Shown here: positions 1 to 5,772 of the stretch, piece after piece
Layout of the letters: each line of letters opens with the position of its first letter
How positions within the stretch are numbered: position 1 is the first letter of the stretch
Source of the DNA: Thermoplasmata archaeon
GTDB taxonomy: Archaea; Thermoplasmatota; Thermoplasmata; Thermoplasmatales; Thermoplasmataceae
Direction: 5' to 3'
DNA: 8,645 nt
Assembly: GCA_021806355.1 (NCBI GenBank)
Contig: JAJZXT010000001.1
Location: 1 to 8,645 of the forward strand
The notes under the pieces: generated by a model
What the model was told of the DNA's origin: nothing
Database searches by the model: none
Seen by the model: the letters and a program-made list of their open reading frames with translations, nothing else
Program-made: the position numbers and the translations under genes

Positions 1-168
1 TGGAATGCAGCAATAAACATAAAGAAATTTGGTCTCATAAAGACCGGAATACCCACGGACAGTGGGGAATTGACGCCTGTGGACACAGTCACCTCTACTC
101 TGTCCCTTCTTGAGAAGGAAGGGATAAAGCAAGTGAAGTGGTTGAAGCAGGAAGCCCACGTTATTTAA
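1..168 (+). CDS. tnpB: TnpB (IS200/IS605-family RNA-guided nuclease), C-terminal end, truncated by window edge
   Basis: This is the last 55 codons of a tnpB gene whose 5' part lies outside the window. The frame opens at base 1 with WNAAINIKKFG, which matches the conserved segment just after the zinc ribbon and last RuvC aspartate of TnpB (family pattern D-R-D-x-N-A-x-N-I). It then has the family-typical tail element SGELTPVDT and ends in QEAHVI with a TAA stop. The stop codon lies inside a perfect 8-bp hairpin that forms the right end of such elements. TnpB proteins are RuvC-type nucleases guided by an RNA copied from the 3' end of their own gene and the flank. Whether the protein is intact cannot be judged. 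The tail and right end show no damage. Confidence 0.85.
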   Translation, partial: WNAAINIKKFGLIKTGIPTDSGELTPVDTVTSTLSLLEKEGIKQVKWLKQEAHVI

Positions 169-184
169 CGTGGGAGGATGTCAC
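1..184 (+). mobile_element. Right end of an IS200/IS605-type (or tnpB-only IS1341-type) element
   Basis: The right end consists of GAAGC, a hairpin with stem CCCACGTT (155-162), loop ATTT and AACGTGGG (167-174), then AGGATG and the terminal TCAC (181-184). A hairpin near the tnpB stop followed within about ten bases by a TCAC/TCAA-like end is the usual architecture of IS605-family right ends. The left end, and any tnpA, is outside the window. The exact boundary at 184 is inferred from this pattern and from a similar structure at 8428-8457. Confidence 0.7.
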
Positions 185-204
185 GGAATAGTTATGGATT
201 CATG
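90..204 (+). ncRNA. Putative TnpB guide RNA (omega RNA/reRNA): 3' scaffold plus guide
   Basis: In this family the guide RNA overlaps the 3' end of tnpB, runs through the right-end hairpin, and continues into flanking DNA that acts as the guide. Here the scaffold would end at TCAC (184), and the first 20 flanking bases, GGAATAGTTATGGATTCATG (185-204), would be the guide. The 8-bp hairpin at 155-174 is read directly from sequence. The 5' limit near 90 is a guess from typical RNA lengths. Confidence 0.5.
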
Positions 205-531
205 GGGAAGCAATAAAACTCAGGCTCTCAGGTAAATGGTATTCGAACTTCCTTAACATCCAATCTTCAAGGCATTCAACGATAATCACTTGTACAGGAT
301 GTTCAATGCCTGCAGATTCATAATATATCCAGGTGAAAAGCACATCCGATTGTGTGTGTTTGTGGGGGAATTATTTTCTTGATTTGCGAAAAAAACAGAA
401 TGATACAACAGGAAAGAAAATGAGTTATCCAGAAAATTCATCATTTCTCATAATGCCAATACCAGTGAATGTGGGAAAGTTTCGCCTTGTGATAAGCGTG
501 GGCAAAAAATTGGGGCTTGAATGATGTTGAT
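185..531. other. Gap without a confident gene between the tnpB end and the Ta0938-like gene
   Basis: These 347 bases hold the presumed guide (185-204) and one protein-like minus-strand frame (200-343, listed separately). A plus-strand GTG-started frame at 333-524 could encode 63 residues, but it has no recognisable domain, no convincing promoter and an unremarkable composition, so it is not called. The stretch is probably the decayed flank of the mobile element. Confidence 0.6.
200..343 (-). pseudogene. Possible small protein or gene remnant, unrecognised
   Basis: A minus-strand frame from GTG at 343 to TGA at 200 gives 47 residues with protein-like composition, including VQVIIVECLEDWMLRKFEY. 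The open frame extends about nine codons further upstream, to a TAA, without a better start. I see no clear promoter or ribosome binding site and do not recognise a family. It may be the C-terminal leftover of a gene disrupted by the neighbouring element, because its stop codon lies inside the 20 bases next to the right end. It could equally be chance. Confidence 0.25.
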
Positions 532-825
532 TCAACGCTCCTCAAATTTCATCATTCTTTCATCTCCGTAGGTCCTGAAATAATACTTGAACTGGTTTTT
601 CCCGGAGTATGCAACGCAATTCCTTCCTGAACTGTAGTTTCCATGGAGTTCAACCCTGTCAATATTCTCCCACCCAGTTCTCCTTTTTACCTCTCCAATC
701 ATATTCTGGAAAATATCAGCGCATATATCGCAACAGAAGAACATATCCTCTCCTTCAATATCCCTGTGATATTCTCCCCAAGTGGCATTGCATAGGCCGC
801 AACCCTCCTCATTGTTTGTTTTCAA
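532..825 (-). CDS. Ta0938-like small zinc-binding protein
   Basis: This encodes a 97-residue soluble protein with two cysteine clusters, CGLC (residues 9-12) and FFCCDIC (29-35), that together look like one zinc site. The C-terminal half is basic and aromatic, with KYYFRTYGDER at 80-90. The pattern resembles the Ta0938 family named after a Thermoplasma acidophilum protein. That family assignment is from memory, and its cellular role is, to my knowledge, unknown. The start is TTG at 825, chosen because GAGGT lies seven bases upstream (835-839) and fits a strong Shine-Dalgarno site. The gene begins 17 bases inside the upstream PqqC-like gene, so the two are almost surely co-transcribed and translationally coupled. 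A partnership, for example metal delivery or a redox partner, is inference only. Confidence 0.8.
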   Translation of the reverse strand: MKTNNEEGCGLCNATWGEYHRDIEGEDMFFCCDICADIFQNMIGEVKRRTGWENIDRVELHGNYSSGRNCVAYSGKNQFKYYFRTYGDERMMKFEER

Positions 826-1708
826 TCATATGACCTCTTTCAAGCCTTGCCCCAAGATAATCTGAAAAAACGCCAGCGGATAGAAGATATGAACCCTGTA
901 TATCCTCAATATTTTCCGGCGAGCAGTATTTTTCCACCAGGTCAAGTGCCCTATATGAGTGAAAGACATCCGCTTCGTATCCTTCCTTAAGGAAATCTCT
1001 GACCTCGCGGGTTGCCCTACCATTGGAGAGGATATCCGGGTTAAAATACTGATATTTTGCTCCATGCCTTTTCAAATCGCGATTTGCTATCAATTCAAGC
1101 GAATGCATTGCTGCCATTGCCTCTATCCATGTTCTTTCAGATGCTATCCAATTCCATATCTCTATAGCTTTCGCGGTGGCAGGCAGAGGTGCAGATCCAA
1201 GAATGTCGTTTCTGCCAACACCCAATGATTCACCCATTCTTAAGAGTAGTTCGTGATGAGAAGGAACATCCTTTCCGTACCCGTGGAGCTCTGTCATGAT
1301 ATTTTCAAGCTCATATTCCTGGACCTCATCTATGTCAGTTTTAGCCATAACATAGGAACATGATTTGATCCATTGCTTCAGGAAATGGTGATGTTCAATT
1401 GCATACCCTCTCAAGACGTTTTCATCGTATGCCTGCATTGCCAGAATGAAAGGGTGCGGGTTCTCACCCCTAAAATGGCTTACAAAATCCTTTATTATCC
1501 AATTTTTTATTCCATTTCCTTTCAGTGAATAATACTCAGACAACATTCTTGAGAGCTTTTCTGGATCGGATTTTCTCCTGGAAATATTTTGATTCAGCCA
1601 TGATATATGGAGCGAATCGCTATTCTCAGAAAGTTTAAGGAAATGTAAGGAAAGTTCCATGTAGTTTCCCTTGCCAAACCTGATTCCGCATGCTGGGCAG
1701 TCTACCAC
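809..1708 (-). CDS. PqqC/TenA-fold (haem-oxygenase-like) protein with N-terminal zinc finger
   Basis: This is a 299-residue protein. Residues 4-34 form a likely C2H2-type zinc finger (C4, C7, H22, H34). Residues from about 80 follow the order of motifs seen in PqqC-like proteins: HPF (85-87), a helix with EHHHFLKQW (105-113), HHELLLRMGESLGV (151-164), PLPATAKA (174-181), ERTWIEA (191-197) and an acidic/His helix EADVFHSYRALD (245-256). PqqC closes the rings of the PQQ cofactor. Other members of this fold are thiaminases or non-haem di-iron oxidases. No other pqq gene is visible, so PQQ synthesis is not implied. The many His and Glu residues at helix positions make a metal-dependent oxidase possible. 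The start is GTG at 1708, with a TATA box centred 27 bases upstream, which suggests a leaderless mRNA. It overlaps the downstream Ta0938-like gene by 17 bases. Confidence 0.75.
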   Translation of the reverse strand: MVDCPACGIRFGKGNYMELSLHFLKLSENSDSLHISWLNQNISRRKSDPEKLSRMLSEYYSLKGNGIKNWIIKDFVSHFRGENPHPFILAMQAYDENVLRGYAIEHHHFLKQWIKSCSYVMAKTDIDEVQEYELENIMTELHGYGKDVPSHHELLLRMGESLGVGRNDILGSAPLPATAKAIEIWNWIASERTWIEAMAAMHSLELIANRDLKRHGAKYQYFNPDILSNGRATREVRDFLKEGYEADVFHSYRALDLVEKYCSPENIEDIQGSYLLSAGVFSDYLGARLERGHMIENKQ

Positions 1709-1730
1709 GATGTATACATTCTAAAATACC

Positions 1731-1740
1731 ATTAATAAGT
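1731..1740 (-). promoter_or_regulatory. TATA box for the PqqC-like/Ta0938-like pair
   Basis: The minus strand reads ACTTATTAAT, centred about 27 bases before GTG 1708. Archaeal transcription normally begins at that distance, so the transcript would start at or next to the start codon (leaderless). Confidence 0.5.
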
Positions 1741-1911
1741 TTTTGGTAATATCTATGAAGAAAATTCAATGGAATGAAACCATCACTTTTCGCCCAATCC
1801 ACGTGGTAATAATTGGCATAATCCTGAAATGTTAAAATGACTTTCCATAGAAAGATAGAGATTTCAATCACATTAGAGAAAAAAGAAAATGAACTGAAAG
1901 GAGAGCGTCAC

Positions 1912-1921
1912 ATTTTATAAA
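1912..1921 (+). promoter_or_regulatory. Candidate upstream TATA box
   Basis: ATTTTATAAA is a near-ideal archaeal TATA box. It would place a transcript start near 1943 and a leader of about 70 bases before the RAM-domain gene. It competes with the closer box at 1976. Confidence 0.35.
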
Positions 1922-1975
1922 CCAATCACAGTGAAAATCTACCAGGCAATTTATGCCAAAGGAAGTTATGAAAGA

Positions 1976-1982
1976 TTTATAT
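1976..1982 (+). promoter_or_regulatory. Candidate proximal TATA box for the RAM-membrane protein-guaAb cluster
   Basis: TTTATAT is centred about 26 bases before 2005. A start there would put the Shine-Dalgarno-like GAGGTG (2003-2008) at the very 5' end of the mRNA, so transcription may begin slightly earlier or at the upstream box. Confidence 0.4.
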
Positions 1983-2002
1983 CATAAGAATCATTGCGAT
2001 AT

Positions 2003-2008
2003 GAGGTG
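2003..2008 (+). promoter_or_regulatory. Shine-Dalgarno site supporting a TTG start
   Basis: GAGGTG ends five bases before TTG 2014 and matches the complement of the archaeal 16S 3' end. It supports this non-ATG start for the RAM-domain protein. Confidence 0.6.
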
Positions 2009-2013
2009 TCTAA

Positions 2014-2247
2014 TTGTCTATAGCTTTTGTTCTCATCAGCACAGTACCAGGAAAAGAACACGAAGTTTATAATAAGATATCTATGATTACCTATATAGTG
2101 GAAATTCACCCCTTATTTGGAGAATATGACCTTATAGCAAAAATAGATGTTAACGACTTCAGTGAGCTTGGAAAGATAGTGGTTGATAAGATAAGAAAGA
2201 TAGATGGCGTTATAGACACAAAAACATTAACAGGAGTAAAGTTGTGA
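2014..2247 (+). CDS. Stand-alone Lrp/AsnC ligand-binding (RAM) domain protein
   Basis: This is a 77-residue protein covering just the RAM (regulation of amino-acid metabolism) domain of Lrp/AsnC regulators. It opens with the beta strand SIAFVLISTVPGKEHEVYNKI, has the central motif FGEYDLIAKIDV (about residues 35-46) and closes with IDGVIDTKTLTGVKL. There is no helix-turn-helix upstream, so it does not bind DNA by the usual route. Stand-alone RAM proteins form beta-sandwich dimers or larger rings, bind amino acids, and are thought to modulate full-length Lrp partners or enzymes. The start is TTG at 2014 with a good Shine-Dalgarno site. The next gene begins six bases after the stop, and guaAb follows, forming a likely operon. 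Confidence 0.85.
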   Translation: MSIAFVLISTVPGKEHEVYNKISMITYIVEIHPLFGEYDLIAKIDVNDFSELGKIVVDKIRKIDGVIDTKTLTGVKL

Positions 2248-2253
2248 TTAAAT

Positions 2254-2571
2254 ATGATTAGCTATCCATGGAATCCTTGGAATTGGGACGTATTTGTTTT
2301 GGTTATCTTAGCTCTGCTTGCACTCTCCCTACTTGTTCTCGGAGCGATGACTGCCTACTTTGGAAGCGGAAAGAGTAGAATAGTAGGAGTCGGTCTGATC
2401 GTGGGAGCAGTAGTAGTGGCGGTTGCAATTTATGCGCTGAGGGAATACACCTTCACCGGCGTAACTCTATTTAATGAGGTAATCGTGGGCATTATTTACT
2501 ATGTGGTAGCATCCATCATAGGAGTAGTAATCGGATTATTGATATTTCTTGGAGCCATAATGAAGACCTGA
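2254..2571 (+). CDS. Small three-helix membrane protein, function unknown
   Basis: This is a 105-residue hydrophobic protein with three predicted transmembrane segments, at about residues 13-36, 43-62 and 75-102. They are separated by short polar turns, SGKSR (38-42) and an acidic/aromatic loop around REYTFTGV. The N-terminus is rich in Trp and Pro (YPWNPWNW, residues 4-11) and probably sits at the membrane interface. I recognise no family or catalytic motif. The ATG is six bases after the stop of the RAM-domain gene, and guaAb starts 14 bases after this stop, so it is very likely co-transcribed. Its place between a possible amino-acid sensor and a nucleotide biosynthesis gene is suggestive but does not define a role. 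Confidence 0.75.
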   Translation: MISYPWNPWNWDVFVLVILALLALSLLVLGAMTAYFGSGKSRIVGVGLIVGAVVVAVAIYALREYTFTGVTLFNEVIVGIIYYVVASIIGVVIGLLIFLGAIMKT

Positions 2572-2585
2572 TAGGTTGAATATTT

Positions 2586-3518
2586 TTGTCAGAATCCATA
2601 GAATTAAAAAAAATAATTTCTTTTATCCATGAAAATCTCAAGGGTAAAGGTATTTTAGCGTGTTCTGGTGGAACAGACAGCACCCTGCTATCTGTTATCT
2701 GCAGTAAGGCTGTTAAAGATCAGGTATTATCAGTTTTTGTTGATACCGGCTTGGTGAGAACTGGCGAACCGGAAAGGGTCAGTGACATCTTTCAAAAATA
2801 CCATATTAACGGAAAAATAGTTGATGCCAAAGCAAGATTTCTTCACAACTTGAAAGGCGTTGTTGATCCGGAGCAGAAGAGGAAAATAATTGGGTCAACA
2901 TTCATTGAAGTATTTGAAGAGGAGGCTAAAAAATACGGAGCAGAATATCTCCTTCAGGGGACGATAGCACCAGACTGGATTGAAAGTGGAGGGTCAAGGA
3001 GGGAAACCATAAAGACCCATCACAATGTGGGCGGTCTCCCGTCAAAAATGAACCTGAAGCTCATAGAACCTCTCAGGGACCTCTATAAAGATGATGTAAG
3101 GGAACTCAGCAGGGAAGTGGGGTTGAGGGATGACCTACAGCCTTTCCCTGGACCAGGCCTGGGAGTCAGGATAATCGGCGAGATCACAGAAGAGAAGCTC
3201 AATTTGCTCAAAGGTGTAACCCAGATTGTCGAGGAGACAATTGAAAGAAGGACGAGCAATGCTGAAAGGCCATGGCAATATTTTGCGGTGCTACTTCCGG
3301 TAAAGACTACAGGAGTTCACGGTGACAAGAGAAGCTATGGTTACAGCGTTGTGATAAGATGTGTGGATTCTCTGGATGCGATGACAGCAACATTTTCTCA
3401 ACTGGACTGGAAAATTCTTGAGGATATATCGATCGAGATAACAAATGGATTCCCTGAAATAAACAGGGTATCATATGACATAACGCACAAACCGCCCGGA
3501 ACTATCGAATGGGAGTAA
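2586..3518 (+). CDS. guaAb: GMP synthetase subunit B (ATP-pyrophosphatase and dimerisation domains)
   Basis: This 310-residue protein is the synthetase half of GMP synthase. It adenylates XMP and uses ammonia to make GMP; in archaea the ammonia comes from a separate glutaminase subunit (GuaAa), which is not in this window. It carries the PP-loop SGGTDS (27-32, Thr where Val is usual), QGTIAPDWIESG (124-135), THHNVGG (144-150), the EPLRDLYKDDVREL segment (161-174), FPGPGLGVR (187-195) and the canonical C-terminus PPGTIEWE. Length and ends agree with a complete protein. The start is TTG at 2586, 14 bases after the membrane protein gene. The ribosome binding site is weak (AGGTTGA), so translation may depend on coupling. 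It would act in the cytoplasm in purine biosynthesis or salvage. Confidence 0.95.
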   Translation: MSESIELKKIISFIHENLKGKGILACSGGTDSTLLSVICSKAVKDQVLSVFVDTGLVRTGEPERVSDIFQKYHINGKIVDAKARFLHNLKGVVDPEQKRKIIGSTFIEVFEEEAKKYGAEYLLQGTIAPDWIESGGSRRETIKTHHNVGGLPSKMNLKLIEPLRDLYKDDVRELSREVGLRDDLQPFPGPGLGVRIIGEITEEKLNLLKGVTQIVEETIERRTSNAERPWQYFAVLLPVKTTGVHGDKRSYGYSVVIRCVDSLDAMTATFSQLDWKILEDISIEITNGFPEINRVSYDITHKPPGTIEWE

Positions 3519-3583
3519 TTAAGATCAGCCGCAACATGCTTAATAGACCTCGGCGTTATTAGGGATCGAATCGGTTGACTATT

Positions 3584-3609
3584 TTTATGTTCTAAAAGTA
3601 AAACATAAA
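3584..3609. repeat. Perfect 8-bp inverted repeat upstream of rpsB
   Basis: TTTATGTT (3584-3591) and AACATAAA (3602-3609) are exact reverse complements separated by ten bases, lying just before the rpsB TATA box. This could be an operator for rpsB or a weak hairpin after guaAb. The adjoining T-run at 3582-3586 could also serve as a terminator of the guaAb transcript. Confidence 0.4.
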
Positions 3610-3615
3610 TCAATA

Positions 3616-3625
3616 AATATATAGA
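3616..3625 (+). promoter_or_regulatory. TATA box for rpsB
   Basis: AAATATATAG is centred near 3620, which predicts transcription from about 3646 and a leader of about 20 bases before ATG 3667. This is the best TATA match in the guaAb-rpsB gap. Confidence 0.5.
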
Positions 3626-3666
3626 ATCGATTACAGCGAATCTTAAATTCAAAAGAGTTGGTAATA

Positions 3667-4266
3667 ATGGAAGAGGAATTATTGATCTCAGAAGAGGAGT
3701 ACCAGAAATCAGGGGTACAAATAGGAACACAGGTAAAAACCAAAGATATGCTAAAGTATATTTTCAAGATAAGAAATGATGGGTTATACATTCTTGACTT
3801 GAACTATACTGATAAAATGATCAAGGTTGCAGGTAAAATGCTATCGAGGATCAACCCTGCGGAAATACTTGTTGTGGCGCAAAGGCAATATGCATTCAGG
3901 CCGGTAACAAAATTCTCAGAGGTCACAGGTGCAAGGTCAATTATTGGAAGATTCATTCCGGGAACATTGACAAACCCAAATCTTGAAACTTACACTGAGG
4001 CAAAGGCAATAATTGTTACCGATCCGCTTGCTGATACCCAGGTAATGAAGGAGGCAAGGAATGTTGGTGCACCCGTCATAGCTTTTTGCGATGCAAACAA
4101 CAAGACTGACTTCGTCGACATCGTCGTGCCAAGCAACAATAAGGGAAGAAGATCTCTTGCCCTTGTTTATTGGCTCCTCGCAAGGGAAATTATGCTGAGG
4201 AATGGTTCGATAAAGGACTACTCTGAATACAAATATGCAGTAGAAGACTTTGAATCACAGATCTGA
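3667..4266 (+). CDS. rpsB: Small ribosomal subunit protein uS2
   Basis: This is a 199-residue archaeal uS2, a late-joining protein of the small ribosomal subunit. It shows SGVQIGTQ near the N-terminus, FKIRNDGLYILDL, the RFIPGTLTNP signature, IIVTDPLADTQVMKEA, the GAPVIAFCDANNKTDFVDIVVPSNNKGRRSL block and a C-terminal helix ending the domain. Length is normal for archaeal uS2. ATG 3667 is chosen over an in-frame TTG at 3658 because family members begin close to an acidic MEEELL-like start. The gene has its own promoter and does not appear to be part of a larger ribosomal operon here. Its last 12 bases overlap the end of the convergent endA gene, so the two transcripts are complementary at their 3' ends. 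Confidence 0.95.
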   Translation: MEEELLISEEEYQKSGVQIGTQVKTKDMLKYIFKIRNDGLYILDLNYTDKMIKVAGKMLSRINPAEILVVAQRQYAFRPVTKFSEVTGARSIIGRFIPGTLTNPNLETYTEAKAIIVTDPLADTQVMKEARNVGAPVIAFCDANNKTDFVDIVVPSNNKGRRSLALVYWLLAREIMLRNGSIKDYSEYKYAVEDFESQI

Positions 4267-5190
4267 TTCATCTTCTTCTATTTCATCATTAACAAAAGAC
4301 TTCATTCTCTTTATTTCAACATATTTTATGGTTTCATTGTAAAGTCCAGCAAAAATCATCTTTTTCTTAACACCGCCAGCAACTCTAACTGCTCTGGAAA
4401 TCGCATACCAGCCCTCATCCTTATCGAAAACGTGGACCAATGCCTCAGCGTGAGAAGACAATTCATTAAGGTATATCCTGAAATTACATCCATACTTGAA
4501 CCCGGTTCTTATTATGGAGCGCTTCCTGAACAGATCACGATAAACAAGTTCTACAAGGCCTTCCGGTTTTTCGCCATTTATATATCTCGTTTCAAGTTCC
4601 GAGAGAACCGTGAAGTTCACGGTGGTAGAATCACCGATCCATTCCGGGAGGGTTGAACCGGAATAAACAGATCTTTTCTCCATTAAAACTGGTTTTTCAG
4701 GAAATTCCGGAATATCCAGGCTTCCCTCTATCTCTATCTCAGCAATCTTGTAGAAAGTCACTCCCCCATCATCATCGACAGCTGCAATGATATTATCTTT
4801 CCACTGAAAGAGTTGTGAGAACTGGAAACGAAAATTTTCACGCACGGTTTTAACGGTAAAAATTGTGGAAGCGGAACTTCTCTCTCTTGCTTTCAACTCC
4901 ATTCCATTCCTCTTAACTCTGTACCCTGCTATTCTCAGGTCTCTGTATGTATTCCAGAGTGGGATCTCATCTTCATGAAGCATTGTTTTCAGCAATAATG
5001 CGCCATCATTGAAAACGGGGTTCTCTGCCCTAATTCTTCTTTTCCAGAATAAAAAAATAACCTCCAACGGTTCAAGAATAAGCACATCTCCTTTCAATGT
5101 ACCGGTTGAATACTTATTGAAAATATGGGCTGCACTTCTGTTTCCGGTAATATTGAACACTATCTCTCCGCATATGGCCTTTCCACTCAA
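4255..5190 (-). CDS. endA: tRNA-splicing endonuclease, two-repeat (alpha2) type
   Basis: This is a 311-residue protein with two EndA repeats in one chain. It would cut introns from pre-tRNA at bulge-helix-bulge structures as a homodimer, as described for the Archaeoglobus alpha2 type. The N-terminal repeat (about 1-160) keeps the fold signature TYRDLRIAGYRVKRNG (81-96) but lacks the catalytic residues. The C-terminal repeat (about 185-297) has VYRDLFRKRSIIRTG, then KYGCNFRIY with Tyr240, SSHAEALVHVF with His247, and RAVRVAGGVKKK with the catalytic lysine in VKKK (274-277, probably Lys276). The last residues are an acidic tail. The start is TTG at 5190, one base after the GTPase stop, with GGAAA just upstream, so translation is probably coupled. 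The 3' end overlaps rpsB by 12 bases. Confidence 0.88.
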   Translation of the reverse strand: MSGKAICGEIVFNITGNRSAAHIFNKYSTGTLKGDVLILEPLEVIFLFWKRRIRAENPVFNDGALLLKTMLHEDEIPLWNTYRDLRIAGYRVKRNGMELKARERSSASTIFTVKTVRENFRFQFSQLFQWKDNIIAAVDDDGGVTFYKIAEIEIEGSLDIPEFPEKPVLMEKRSVYSGSTLPEWIGDSTTVNFTVLSELETRYINGEKPEGLVELVYRDLFRKRSIIRTGFKYGCNFRIYLNELSSHAEALVHVFDKDEGWYAISRAVRVAGGVKKKMIFAGLYNETIKYVEIKRMKSFVNDEIEEDESDL

Positions 5191-5191
5191 C

Positions 5192-5710
5192 TCATTTCCT
5201 TTCCATTGTTCTCATAAGGAGGCTTGCCGCAACATCATTCAACATACTCTTTACGGTCTCCGGCTGCCTTGACGAAACCATATAAATTTTTGAGATTCCA
5301 TGCTTCTTCAGGGGTTCAAGGTCCTTTTCCCATATCTTGGCCTCATACCTTCTGTCAAGTTTCGAACCAGCTATGAATATAAGCGGTTTCTTTCCAAAAT
5401 TTGAAATAAAATTAATGAACTTTGTCAATTCATCAAAATCCACCGGATTTGTGATATCCACGACTATTATGACGCCATTCGCGCTGGCAATCAGGTTATC
5501 AGAACCAGAGAATCCATCTATTTCCTGAAATAAGAACTCTACATTCCTTGTTTCGCCGTTTAATTCAGCGTTTAGTTTCTTTCTCACTAATCCTCTCATG
5601 GCACCTGCAGCCGAATCGCTGTCATAAGCCATCCTTGAAATCAGAGAGCTTTTTCCTGATCCTGGCTGGCCGATAACACTGACTTTCCAAGTCAGTCTGT
5701 TGGATATCAT
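5192..5710 (-). CDS. Ras-like small GTPase with altered G3/G4 motifs
   Basis: This is a 172-residue single-domain P-loop protein. It has Walker A/G1 GQPGSGKSS (14-22), a G3-like EIDGF (63-67) where the usual DxxG aspartate is Glu, a beta strand NGVIIVVDITNP (78-89), G4 as GSKLD (115-119) with Ser in place of the normal Asn, and a G5-like SS (146-147). The fold order matches Ras/Rab/MglA-type GTPases. The altered motifs leave nucleotide preference open. ATG 5710 is preferred over an in-frame TTG at 5719 because a TATA box centred at about 5734 predicts transcription from close to 5710 (leaderless). endA follows after one base, which suggests co-expression with the tRNA endonuclease. No Roadblock-type regulator is next to it. 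Confidence 0.75.
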   Translation of the reverse strand: MISNRLTWKVSVIGQPGSGKSSLISRMAYDSDSAAGAMRGLVRKKLNAELNGETRNVEFLFQEIDGFSGSDNLIASANGVIIVVDITNPVDFDELTKFINFISNFGKKPLIFIAGSKLDRRYEAKIWEKDLEPLKKHGISKIYMVSSRQPETVKSMLNDVAASLLMRTMERK

Positions 5711-5731
5711 TGGGCTCAAATTTCAGCAACG

Positions 5732-5737
5732 TTATAA
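5732..5737 (-). promoter_or_regulatory. TATA box for the GTPase-endA pair
   Basis: The minus strand reads CTTATAAC, with TTATAA at 5737-5732 about 25 bases before ATG 5710. It is immediately preceded by the octamer AAACACTT on the same strand. Confidence 0.5.
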
Positions 5738-5766
5738 GTGTTTTGTATTGATGAGTTCAAACACTT
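5736..5766. repeat. Inverted repeat AAGTGTTT/AAACACTT spanning the divergent promoter
   Basis: The half-sites at 5736-5743 and 5759-5766 are perfect 8-base reverse complements with 15 bases between them. Each half-site ends at the edge of one of the two TATA boxes, so both promoters read AAACACTT followed by the TATA element. The position suits a shared activator or repressor site, or an unusually strong BRE-like element. Confidence 0.55.
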
Positions 5767-5772
5767 TTATAT
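5766..5772 (+). promoter_or_regulatory. TATA box for the aminotransferase-coaD operon
   Basis: TTTATAT is centred at about 5769, which predicts transcription near 5794. That is eight bases before ATG 5802 and downstream of the alternative ATG 5790. Confidence 0.5.

Larger units (their letters stand above)
1709..2013. other. Divergent intergenic region between the PqqC-like and RAM-domain genes
   Basis: These 305 bases are AT-rich and carry promoters for both directions: a minus-strand TATA box near 1735 and plus-strand TATA-like boxes near 1916 and 1979. I see no convincing gene in them. Short frames here lack codon character and family resemblance. Confidence 0.6.

Noticed and set aside
333..524. 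Plus-strand 63-residue frame starting with GTG
   Set aside because: It has no recognisable domain, no clear promoter and an odd composition at its start, and it lies opposite a more protein-like minus-strand frame for its first bases.
609..1228. Plus-strand open frames opposite the PqqC-like and Ta0938-like genes
   Set aside because: They are antisense to two well-supported genes, with Cys/Phe/Ser-rich composition typical of complementary-strand frames.
1895..1912. GGAGAGCGTCAC, resembling the TCAC-ending right-end motif at 175-184
   Set aside because: There is no hairpin or tnpB tail in front of it, and the match is too short to separate from chance.
1953..2072. ATG-started frame encoding about 39 residues across the RAM-gene start
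   Set aside because: It lies in a frame overlapping the clear RAM-domain gene and has an unlikely Cys/His/Ser/Arg-rich composition.
3525..3580. Bases around GGGATCGAATC that recall a tRNA T-loop
   Set aside because: The flanking bases do not pair as a T-arm, and no acceptor, D or anticodon arms can be built on either strand.
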